Shown: positions 35,739-42,928 of the stretch, in pieces
Layout of the letters: every line of letters begins with the position of its first letter
How positions within the stretch are numbered: position 1 is the first letter of the stretch
Origin: Azospirillum tabaci
GTDB taxonomy: Bacteria; Pseudomonadota; Alphaproteobacteria; Azospirillales; Azospirillaceae
NCBI RefSeq assembly: GCF_014596085.1
Contig: NZ_JACCJY010000008.1
Span: forward strand, 110,021-174,020
DNA length: 64,000 bases
Direction of reading: 5' to 3'
Made by a program: the position numbers and the translations under genes
The notes under the pieces: generated by a model
Databases searched by the model: none
What the model saw: only the letters and a program-made list of their open reading frames with translations
Told to the model about the DNA's origin: nothing

Positions 35739-36938
35739 CTAGAGCACTCCGTGCAGTGAATCCGCCGCCAGCAGCGCCGGGAAGGGGATGCGGTAGCCGA
35801 TGGCCGCCGCGGTCGCGGCGTTCCAGGCGATGGAGGGCGTGTCGAAATAGACCTGCGGCAGGTGGCGCAACGGCTCGCCGGCCATGACGCGGGCGAGGGT
35901 GGCGGCGCCGAAATGGCCGATGCCCGCCATGTCGGCGCGGGCGATGCTCATCAGCGCGCCGCGCTCCACCTCCTCGGGGCCGAGTTGCGAGAAGGTTGGG
36001 ATGCGGCGTCTCAGAATGGGCCGGACCAGCGAGGAGAAGCGGTCCAGCGGCCAGCGCCCATAGGTGATGTAGACGGCCTCCGCCTCGCGCGACAGCGCCT
36101 CCCAGGCGGCGGTCAGATCGACCTCGTAGCGGTACTGGTCGAGGTGGTCGATCGGCGCGCGGACGTGCCGCCGCACCAATTCAAAACCAATCCGCTCGGC
36201 CATCGCCTCGATGTCGGGCAGCGAGGCGATGGCCCGGCCCGTCGGGCTGTCGTCGTAGGCGATGCCCAGCCGCCGGAACCGGAAGGTCTTGTGGAAGATG
36301 GCCAGTTGGCGCTGGAACCGCCGCGGATCCAGATGAGCCCACACATGGTCGCGCCCGGTGTCGGTTTCCGACGCGACGATCCCGGCGGCGATCGGGTTGG
36401 TGCAGGAGAAGGCGAGGACCGGGACCCGGTGGGCGTCGGTCGCCAGGGCGACTCCCGCGACCGTCCCCATGACGATCATCAGGTCGATGCCACGCCCGTC
36501 GCGCAGACGCTCCGTCAGCGCGGCGGCGCCTTCGGCTGTCAGGTTGGTGGTGTGGGCGTCGGCGACGAAGTCCAGAACCGGACTGCCGGCGTGAGCGGCC
36601 AGCCAGGACCACAGGGCGGCGGTGTCGGTCTGCCCCGGACGGTAGGGCATCCCAGTCAGCGCGCCGGTCCAGCCCATCCGCTCCAGTTCGCCGAGGATGG
36701 CGGCGAGCGTCGCGGCGTAATTGCCGTAGGGCATGGATTCGGCGTAGCCGATGCGCCAGCGACGCGGCACGTCCCGGACGGATGGGAGCGGTCGGGGAGC
36801 GGCCAGAACCGGGGGCGACGGGCAGAGGGCGCCGAGGCCGGCGGCGGCCGCTCCGGCCATCCAGCCGCGGCGGGGCATCGCCGCGGCTGGGCGGGCGGCG
36901 GTGGATCGGCCGGCGGGGGGGGGGGGATGGGGGGTCAT
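35739..36938 (-). CDS. Orphan ABC-type binding protein (ABC_sub_bind family)
   Basis: A periplasmic binding protein of 399 residues in the PF04392-like family (type I fold; some relatives bind tryptophan or tyrosine). After a Pro-rich start, a signal-like stretch (RRGWMAGAAAAGLGALCPS) leads to the mature domain: RRWRIGYAESMPYGNYAATL, then LMIVMGTVAGVAL, PVLAFSCTNPIAAGI and RRLGIAYDDSPTGR. There are no ABC permease or ATPase genes next to it. The start ATG (36938) overlaps the racemase-homologue stop (ATGA). Codons 5-8 are a run of 12 C on the coding strand, a possible slippage site. Confidence 0.78.
   Translation of the reverse strand: MTPHPPPPAGRSTAARPAAAMPRRGWMAGAAAAGLGALCPSPPVLAAPRPLPSVRDVPRRWRIGYAESMPYGNYAATLAAILGELERMGWTGALTGMPYRPGQTDTAALWSWLAAHAGSPVLDFVADAHTTNLTAEGAAALTERLRDGRGIDLMIVMGTVAGVALATDAHRVPVLAFSCTNPIAAGIVASETDTGRDHVWAHLDPRRFQRQLAIFHKTFRFRRLGIAYDDSPTGRAIASLPDIEAMAERIGFELVRRHVRAPIDHLDQYRYEVDLTAAWEALSREAEAVYITYGRWPLDRFSSLVRPILRRRIPTFSQLGPEEVERGALMSIARADMAGIGHFGAATLARVMAGEPLRHLPQVYFDTPSIAWNAATAAAIGYRIPFPALLAADSLHGVL
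36915..36926. repeat. Homopolymer run of 12 G (C on coding strand)
   Basis: A 12-base G run, preceded by CGGC and followed by ATGGGGGG, lies 13-24 bases into the binding-protein gene. One-base slippage would shift the frame right after the start. Such runs are rare in this otherwise mixed GC-rich DNA. It could equally be a sequencing artefact in length. Confidence 0.9.
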
Positions 36939-38116
36939 TCCGGTTGGTCCTTCCCCGCGGCGCTGGACCGGTAGCGGCGGACGACCCGCGATCCGAGCAG
37001 CGTAACCGCGCTGGGGCGCAGCCCGGACCGCGCCGCAATGTCCTCCACCGTGATCCGGTGATCGCCCTGCCGCCCGATCAGGACGGCCTCGTCGCCCGGC
37101 TGGACGCCGGGGATGTCCGTCAGGTCGGCGAGCAGCCCGCTCATGAAGGGGCGACCGAGGACCGGTGCCGGGCGTCCCCGGATCAGCAGGACCCCTCCGG
37201 CCAGCCGGTGCAGGTGGTGGCCGTCCGAGAAGCCGAAGGGCAGCACGGCCACCGGTGTGCGCCGGGGCGCGGCGCTGGCGGCGGCGTAGTCGGCGACATC
37301 GCCCGGCTCCAGCGCCGTCACACGGGTGACGCGGGTCTTCACGCTCATCACCGGGGCGAGGGGGAGGGGCAAATCCCCATCCACCATGCGGATGCCGAAC
37401 AGCGCGGCGCCGCAACGCACCGCCGTGCAGCCGATGCGCGCCGCGGCCCCGGTCAGCAGGGGGCGGCCGAGAGCCGCGCTGCTGAGCGCATGGACCAGCG
37501 GTGGCAGCAGCCCGGCGGCCCGCGCCGCCTCGACCGCCTCGCCGAACCGTTCCAGCTCCGCCACGCCGCCGTCTTCATGGGAGCCATAGGCACCGGACAG
37601 GTGGGTGTACAGTCCCTCCAGCCGCAGCGCCGGCGTGGCGGCGACCGCGGCCAACACGTCGGTCAGGCCCGCCCGTGGCGCTCCGAAGCCGGCGAAGCCG
37701 GTGTTCACCCGGACATGCACGTCGACCGTCCGACCGGCGCGGCTGGCGGCGGTGGCGAGCACGCATGCCTCCGCCACGCTGGTGACGGTGGCGTCCAGCC
37801 GGTGCAGGGCAGGCAGCCGGAGCTGGCTGGGCAGTGGCGGGTCGATGACCAGGATGGGGGTCGTGACTCCCGCCCGCCGCAGGGCGATGCCCTCGCCCAT
37901 GTCGGCCACCACCAGCCCGTCGATCCCGAACCGCTGGAGCGCCCGTCCGACCGGCCCGGCGCCATGGCCGTAGGCGTCCGCCTTCACCACGCCTAAGACG
38001 GCCTGGCCGGGGGAAAGGCCGCGGCGCAGCCGTTCCAGATTCCGGCCGAGGGCGTGCAGATCGATGTCCGCCCAGGCGGTGGTGCTGCCTCGCCGGCCCG
38101 TCCGCGTTCCCGTCAT
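36935..38116 (-). CDS. Alanine racemase homologue lacking the catalytic tyrosine
   Basis: A fold-type III PLP protein of 393 residues with the full Alr layout: PLP lysine K45 in VLGVVKADAYGHG, the Arg that contacts the pyridine N (R234 in VRCGAALFG), and a C-terminal beta domain. Key residues differ. The catalytic Tyr of the GY-x-DG motif is Phe296 (LPFGFSDG). The usual Met-Asp pair of GR-x-x-MD is Met-Ser (GRPFMSG). The TGM-x-RLGF motif reads TGFAGFGAP, so its Arg is missing. So alanine racemisation in the standard two-base way is unlikely. It may bind PLP or an amino acid as a sensor, or catalyse another reaction. Its ATG overlaps the patatin stop. Confidence 0.85.
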   Translation of the reverse strand: MTGTRTGRRGSTTAWADIDLHALGRNLERLRRGLSPGQAVLGVVKADAYGHGAGPVGRALQRFGIDGLVVADMGEGIALRRAGVTTPILVIDPPLPSQLRLPALHRLDATVTSVAEACVLATAASRAGRTVDVHVRVNTGFAGFGAPRAGLTDVLAAVAATPALRLEGLYTHLSGAYGSHEDGGVAELERFGEAVEAARAAGLLPPLVHALSSAALGRPLLTGAAARIGCTAVRCGAALFGIRMVDGDLPLPLAPVMSVKTRVTRVTALEPGDVADYAAASAAPRRTPVAVLPFGFSDGHHLHRLAGGVLLIRGRPAPVLGRPFMSGLLADLTDIPGVQPGDEAVLIGRQGDHRITVEDIAARSGLRPSAVTLLGSRVVRRYRSSAAGKDQPE

Positions 38117-39177
38117 GCAAGGAACTTCGCGCTGATGTCGGTCGAGGATTCCCTGCCGATCTGGTCGAAGTGCTGGTCCAGGAACTCCTCGGCCTTGTGG
38201 CGGCCCGTTTCGAACATGTACATCAGGAAGTCCCAGTCGGCGTTCAGCTTGCTGGTGACGCCCAGCTTCTCCACGACCTCTTCGGCGTCGACGGTGTGGA
38301 TGTGCATTTTCTTGTGCTTCTCGGGGCTGAGCTCGCCGGAGTCGATCAGCTTGGAGACGAAGTCGACGACGCGCAGCTCGCGCATCATGCTGGAGTTGAA
38401 GCTGAGCGTGTTGACGCGGTCCATGATCTCGCGGGCGGTGCGCGGCGGCACCGGCACGCGAACCGGGTTGATCTGGACGATCAGGATGTCGCGGCTGTCG
38501 CACTGGTCGATCAGCGGGAACAGCGGCGGGTTTCCGGAATAGCCGCCGTCCCAGTAGAAGGCATTGCCGACCTGCACCGCCTGGAACAGGAAGGGCAGGC
38601 AGGCCGAGGCGAGGACCGCGTCGACCGAAATGTCCTTCGGGCCGAACACCTTCAGCCGGCCGGCGCAGACGTCGGTCGCCGCAATGAAGGTCTTGCAGGC
38701 CGGCGCCTTGCGCAGCCGCTTGAAGTCCACCACGTCCAACAGCACGTCGCGCAGCGGGTTCATGTTCATCGGGTTCAGCTCGTACGGCGACATCATGCGC
38801 GACAGCGCGTCGAACATTTGCCAGAGCGGGGAGAAGTCCATGTTCCCCTTGCTGAACATCTTGTCGAGCGGGGTCGGCTGGAGCGGCCCCTTCTTCGCCT
38901 CGTCGGAGATGCGGCGCCAGAATTCGCGCAGCTTGCTTCGCGCGCCCTCATGGCCGCCGATGGTCAGGCCATAGGCGGTGACGGCGCAGTTCATGGCGCC
39001 GGCGCTGGTTCCGACGATGCCGTCGATGGTCAGGCGCCCGTCCTCCAGGATGCGATCGATCACGCCCCAGGTGAAGGAGCCGTGGGCACCGCCCCCCTGG
39101 AGCGCCAAGTTGATCGGCTTGGCGCTCTTCCGGTTGGCGGGCTGAACGGCGGGGGCGGGCATGGTCTGGTCGGGCAT
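38113..39177 (-). CDS. Patatin-like phospholipase
   Basis: A 354-residue serine lipid hydrolase. The oxyanion loop is LALQGGGAHGSF (residues 25-35), the nucleophile Ser58 lies in GTSAGAM, and the partner Asp210 lies in YWDGG, so the catalytic dyad is complete. There is no signal peptide or membrane helix, so it is probably cytoplasmic. The start ATG 39177 has GGAG 7 bases upstream. It is the first gene after the sigma factor and is coupled to the racemase homologue (ATGA overlap). Patatin proteins act on membrane phospholipids or storage lipids; which applies here is unknown. Confidence 0.88.
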   Translation of the reverse strand: MPDQTMPAPAVQPANRKSAKPINLALQGGGAHGSFTWGVIDRILEDGRLTIDGIVGTSAGAMNCAVTAYGLTIGGHEGARSKLREFWRRISDEAKKGPLQPTPLDKMFSKGNMDFSPLWQMFDALSRMMSPYELNPMNMNPLRDVLLDVVDFKRLRKAPACKTFIAATDVCAGRLKVFGPKDISVDAVLASACLPFLFQAVQVGNAFYWDGGYSGNPPLFPLIDQCDSRDILIVQINPVRVPVPPRTAREIMDRVNTLSFNSSMMRELRVVDFVSKLIDSGELSPEKHKKMHIHTVDAEEVVEKLGVTSKLNADWDFLMYMFETGRHKAEEFLDQHFDQIGRESSTDISAKFLA

Positions 39178-39263
39178 GGATGGCTCCGGTCGTTGGCGTC
39201 TTGGTGAGGGGTGGCAGGGTGGGAAGGGGTGTGGGAATGGTCGCGCTCGGGCGGCGGTGCGGG

Positions 39264-40103
39264 TCAGAGCGCCGGCTTCATCGTCTTGGAGGGGGGAGTG
39301 GAGGGGGGCTTGGGCGGACGCGTTCTGGTCAGCACGCCGTGCTTGGTCGCGCGCCGCGACTGCGGCGTGTCGGGGGGCGGCTTCGCCAGCAGGTCGCGAT
39401 GGTCCGGAACCGCGCTGCGCAGGTAGCTGCGGATCTGCTGAATCCATTTGCGCGCCAGTTCTTCGGAGATGGACAGCTCCGCGGCGATGTCCGCGTAGGG
39501 CTGCTCCTCGATGAAGCGCATGCGGGCTGCCTGACGCATCCGCTCGTCCCGGATGCCGTCGAGCGACTCCAGAACCTTGGCGAGCAAGGCGCGGTCGGCG
39601 TTGGAGCGTTCCGGGTCCATGGCGTCCCGGCCGCTGGTCCCGTCGGCGATGGAGGCAATCTCGACGAGGGAGCCGACCAGGACGGGATGGCGCTGGTGGG
39701 CGCGGTGCCGGTCGATGAAATGGTTGATGGCGGTGCGCCGCAGCCAAGTGCGCGTCTTGATGATGGAGCGCGCGTAGAGGGGAAGGGCTTCCGACAGGTT
39801 GATGCAGAGCCCGCTCAGGCAGTCGTGGATCTCTTGCCGGTTTCCTTTGCACAACCTGTGGTACGTCCAGAACAGGTCGGTGTAATGGCGGCACCAGAAG
39901 ACCCAGAAGGCGGTCTGATCCCTGGTCGCGATGCGCTCCAGAAGGCCGACATCATCAAGTTCGTTGAGATCTTCCCCGGTGCGGGAATGAAGCCGGGGTG
40001 ATCCAGTCATGGACAGGGAGGGCCAGGGGCGTTTCGGTTCCCGCTGCCGGTCCAACGCTGTTCCGGTGGGGTTGCCCCCCAGAGGTTGCATTCTTTGCTG
40101 CAT
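39264..40103 (-). CDS. RNA polymerase sigma factor, sigma-70 family (ECF-like)
   Basis: A 279-residue sigma factor. Region 2 covers about residues 60-135 (DQTAFWVFWCRHYTDLFW, then TRTWLRRTAINHFIDRHRAH). Region 4 covers about 185-235 (AARMRFIEEQPYADIAAEL and SEELARKWIQQIRSYLR). The tail is Pro/Lys/Thr-rich (RTRPPKPPSTPPSKTMKP), unusual for ECF factors. I chose ATG 40103 because AAGGGA lies just upstream; TTG 40130 and an ATG near 40010 are alternatives. No anti-sigma factor is adjacent. It lies 86 bases upstream of the patatin gene on the same strand and may drive the operon. Confidence 0.75.
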   Translation of the reverse strand: MQQRMQPLGGNPTGTALDRQREPKRPWPSLSMTGSPRLHSRTGEDLNELDDVGLLERIATRDQTAFWVFWCRHYTDLFWTYHRLCKGNRQEIHDCLSGLCINLSEALPLYARSIIKTRTWLRRTAINHFIDRHRAHQRHPVLVGSLVEIASIADGTSGRDAMDPERSNADRALLAKVLESLDGIRDERMRQAARMRFIEEQPYADIAAELSISEELARKWIQQIRSYLRSAVPDHRDLLAKPPPDTPQSRRATKHGVLTRTRPPKPPSTPPSKTMKPAL

Positions 40104-40130
40104 ATGACGTCCCTTGCGCGTTTTGCTCAA

Positions 40131-40492
40131 GGGACGCTCGCCACGTTCTATGCGTGAACGAAGTGGATATACTTTTTTTCGAAATACCTATGTATTTCGT
40201 AGAAGCTTATCAAAAAAAGAGCCTATCCAAACGCAACCGTACTATGTCTTGATAATCAAGCCTTGGCTATACGCGCGCGTGTGGGCGCGTCGATTCTGTC
40301 GGCTGGTGTCGAAGGACGGAGAAGCGGCTAATAACGCCGTGCGGCCCCGGGCCGTCTAGAGGAATGAGGATGAAGATTTATTAACCAAAAAAAGTGGAAT
40401 CCTTGATCCCGGTGCCGAAGCGTGTTTCCAAATTTCTACAATTCAGGAGGTCTGTGCGACTGTGCGCGGGGCCATTCGAATTCCGTGTCGAA
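40131..40492. other. AT-rich intergenic region with a perfect stem-loop
   Basis: This 360-bp stretch between the sigma gene and tRNA-Trp is clearly richer in A+T than the window. It contains the perfect inverted repeat CGAAATAC/GTATTTCG with loop CTAT at 40180-40199, preceded on the plus strand by a run of seven T (40173-40179). It should contain the sigma-gene promoter. I see no convincing gene. Confidence 0.55.
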
Positions 40493-40568
40493 TGGCAGGA
40501 GTGGAGGGGCTCGAACCCCCAACCCCCGGTTTTGGAGACCGGTGCTCTACCAATTGAGCTACACTCCT
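40493..40568 (-). tRNA. tRNA-Trp (anticodon CCA)
   Basis: A 76-base cloverleaf on the minus strand: acceptor AGGAGTG/CACTCCT, D arm GCTC-AATTGGTA-GAGC, anticodon stem CCGGT/ACCGG with loop CTCCAAA (anticodon CCA), T arm with TTCGAGC, and an encoded 3' GCCA. All stems pair, with one G-U in the T stem. A tRNA gene on an iteron replicon suggests a chromid, or a captured copy. No integrase lies next to it. Confidence 0.96.
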
Positions 40569-40816
40569 GTCGCCGCTTCGCAGCGGGAAGCCGCTTGTAG
40601 GCGATTTCAGGGCTTTGCACCAGAAGAAAATTACGGCAATTGCGCTTGAAACGCGCTTTCACCGCAGTAACGTGGGAAATTGGCGGTGAAGCGGGTGGAC
40701 CCTAACGCCGCTCATCCCCATCCGCGCAATTGGAAAAGGAAAAATCCGCCGAGAAACGTCAATCTTTGTCACAAAACAAGTAAAAAGGTTTTTTTGCGGG
40801 TCTGGTTATTCCATAT

Positions 40817-41227
40817 TTGAAAATACAGATGTCAGTTTCAGAAAATTGTGCGGCGGTCCTCTTGAGTAACCTGGAAAAAGAGGCCTCCGGTGACGGGCGT
40901 GACGTCATGGGACGGCAAAGCCATGGCGCTTCAGGACCGCTTGGCCAGGCAGAAGCCTCACGCCATAGCCGCACCGCTTGGCACACCCATCCGGCCGGAC
41001 AAATGCTCATCGTCACGGCTGGCAAGGGATGGGTTCAGCAGGACGGCCAGGCTCGTCGTGAGATGAAATCCAGCGATGTCGTGTGGATCCCGGCTGGGGT
41101 TAAGCACTGGCATGGCGCGACCAGCACCAACGGCATGAGCCACATCGCGGTTACCCACGTCCGTGACGGCAAGAACGCCGATTGGATGCAATTGGTCACC
41201 GACCAGGAATACGAAGCCCGGCCGTGA
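40817..41227 (+). CDS. Cupin-domain protein with atypical N-terminus
   Basis: The C-terminal 85 residues form a normal small cupin: RTAWHTHPAGQMLIVTAG, then DVVWIPAGVKHWHGAT and MSHIAVTHV, with metal ligands His-x-His and a later His. This group resembles the quercetinase/mandelonitrile-lyase-like small cupins. The first 50 residues (KEASGDGRDVMGRQSHGASG) do not fit the family, where a conserved strand ending FEPGARTAWHTHP is expected, so an old frameshift or replacement is likely. Its stop overlaps the next ATG (TGATG). Metal binding is plausible; function unknown. Confidence 0.6.
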   Translation: MKIQMSVSENCAAVLLSNLEKEASGDGRDVMGRQSHGASGPLGQAEASRHSRTAWHTHPAGQMLIVTAGKGWVQQDGQARREMKSSDVVWIPAGVKHWHGATSTNGMSHIAVTHVRDGKNADWMQLVTDQEYEARP

Positions 41228-41549
41228 TGGCCATGAAAGGCGATGTCCGCCCACGCAATGTGCTGGCAACCATCATCGCCATGGTAGGTCTGGGCGCCGC
41301 TTCACCCGGCCAGGCTCAGCAATCACGCGTGATCGATACGGCACCGGCACCGTCATCGGGACGGCGCGCAACGGGATCGGGTCCTGGCTCGGCATACCGT
41401 ACGCCGCTCCACCGGTGGGACCGTTACGCTGGCGGCCACTCCGGCCTGCAACGCCGTGGGCTTCGCCCATGAAAGCAAACACGCTGCCAAGCGGCTGCGC
41501 GCAAAACGCCGAGCTCGGTGTGTTTGGGTCGTGTCCCGAGGCGTGGTGA
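41227..41549 (+). pseudogene. Carboxylesterase (type B) remnant, frameshifted and truncated
   Basis: The first frame reads a signal peptide (VLATIIAMVGLGAASPGQAQ) and then SRVIDTA. Near 41340-41352, within a duplicated GGCACC, the homology moves to another frame: GTVIGTARNGIGSWLGIPYA, APPVGPLRWRPLRPATPW and CAQNAELGVFGS, all classic carboxylesterase N-terminal sequence. The frame ends at 41549, where about 400 residues, including the catalytic triad, are missing. The DNA then changes to an IS256-type remnant. So it is a dead gene, cut by an insertion sequence or a deletion. Confidence 0.8.
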
Positions 41550-41735
41550 AAGAGCCAGGGTGCTCTTGCGGTGGCCGGCAGATCCGGCCGGGACGCGCAC
41601 GCAGCCGCAGCGGGCAACGTGAGGGCGAGATCATCGCGCAGCGGGGCGATGGTCTCCAGGGTCATGCAGCGTGCCGGCTGAACTGCCCATTCGTCATTCT
41701 GCTCAAGCAGAACGGTGCCGATCAGTCGGGGGGCC
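41549..41735 (-). mobile_element. IS256-family transposase, C-terminal remnant
   Basis: On the minus strand the segment about 41735-41600 translates to RLIGTVLLEQNDEWAVQPAR then MTLETIAPLRDD and LALTLPA, the conserved C-terminus of IS256-type (mutator-like) transposases. GGTGAAAGAGCCAGG at about 41549-41563 may be the terminal inverted repeat of the element. Everything upstream in the transposase, including the DDE domain, is gone. The remnant sits exactly between the broken esterase and the last codons of the NnrS gene. Confidence 0.7.
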
Positions 41736-42903
41736 GCCCATCCACGCCGCGCGCTGACATCCGCCCACAGGCCAGCGCGAACAATAGGAAAGTGACGATC
41801 CACAAGGCACCCGCCAGTGGAATCAGCAGCATCGTGCGCTGTGGGTCGAGTGCGGCAGCGATCCGAGCGCAAGCCGCCGCAGTCACGGCAAGATGGATTC
41901 CGACCTTCAGCCAGGAGGCGGTGAGCGCCCGCCCGTCATGGCCGACGGCGGTCCACGTCATGACCGCCAGCGTCATCCCTCCGATTGCGCCCACGGTCCA
42001 GGCGTGGAGCGCCGCGGTGTTGAAGGCGGCGCCTCCGCCCAGCGAGGCCCAGGCCGCCAATAGGAACCCGGCCGGGATGAAGCCGTAGGCGACGTGCAGC
42101 ACGGCCACGAGCGGTTCGGACAACCTGCGGTGCGGGTGCCACCGCGCGAGCCGCGCTGCCTGCGCGAATCCGGCGGCCAGCAGCAGGGCGCCGGTCAGGC
42201 GTTCGTCCAAGACACCGTCGTCCCGGAAGATCCAAGTCGTCAGGGCAAGCAGCCCGAGCCCCATCGCCGCCCCGTCGGAACGGGAGAAGGGCGTAGGCAA
42301 CCAGGTGGCGCCGCGCGCCTTCAGCGAATTCCCGGTGAAGCTCGGGATGATCCGCCCGCCGCCCAGCATAATCCATGTCAGCATCGCCACCAGCGCGAGG
42401 CGCGTCCCATAGGTGCTCCGCCCGATGCGCCACAACTCCCAATGGAACAGACTCTGCGCACCGATCAGAGCGGCGAGGATGGCCAGAATCGGCAAGCCGC
42501 GCCAAGCCCTGGCGGCGGCAATCTGGCGCCCGATCACGACAGCCAATGCCACCGGAAACAGCAGCGTGGACACCGCGGCGGCGAACGGTCCCAGCGCCGC
42601 CGATCCGGCCACGCCCAGCCGTCCCACGATCCAGGCGGCGAACAGTGCGGCCAGTGGCCAGCCAACCAGCGGTGGGCACCCGGTCCATGTCGGAACCGCC
42701 GTCAGCAGGACGCCGGCGACGATGGCCGGCACGAAGCCGAACAGCAGCTCGTGCGCGTGCCAGGAGACGGGGGAGAACGCCCCTTCTAGGCTGGTAAGGC
42801 CGAGGAACCATGGCACCCAGACGGCGATCAGCGCCACGGCGTAGAGCGCGCCGAACAGGAAGAAGGGACGGAAGCCGGCGTTGAAAAGAGTGGTGGGTTT
42901 CAT
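41722..42903 (-). CDS. NnrS-family membrane protein (first copy)
   Basis: An integral membrane protein of about 393 residues with roughly twelve helices. NnrS hallmarks are FNAGFRPFFLFGALYA at the start, WHAHELLFGFVPAIVAGVLL with the conserved His pair, GGGRIIPSFTGN, and HAWTVGAIGGMTLAVMTWTA. NnrS proteins bind haem and copper and are linked to nitric-oxide tolerance. The start chosen is ATG 42903 with GAGG upstream. The last codons run into an IS256 remnant, so the C-terminus may be slightly altered. It follows a second nnrS-type gene in the same operon. Confidence 0.85.
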   Translation of the reverse strand: MKPTTLFNAGFRPFFLFGALYAVALIAVWVPWFLGLTSLEGAFSPVSWHAHELLFGFVPAIVAGVLLTAVPTWTGCPPLVGWPLAALFAAWIVGRLGVAGSAALGPFAAAVSTLLFPVALAVVIGRQIAAARAWRGLPILAILAALIGAQSLFHWELWRIGRSTYGTRLALVAMLTWIMLGGGRIIPSFTGNSLKARGATWLPTPFSRSDGAAMGLGLLALTTWIFRDDGVLDERLTGALLLAAGFAQAARLARWHPHRRLSEPLVAVLHVAYGFIPAGFLLAAWASLGGGAAFNTAALHAWTVGAIGGMTLAVMTWTAVGHDGRALTASWLKVGIHLAVTAAACARIAAALDPQRTMLLIPLAGALWIVTFLLFALACGRMSARGVDGRPPD

Positions 42904-42928
42904 TGGGACTTGCCTCATGCGCCGCGGC

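Noticed and set aside
41273..41872. Minus-strand gene of 199 codons
   Set aside because: Composite of an IS256 transposase C-terminus, antisense esterase sequence and the NnrS 3' region; only the remnant part is meaningful.
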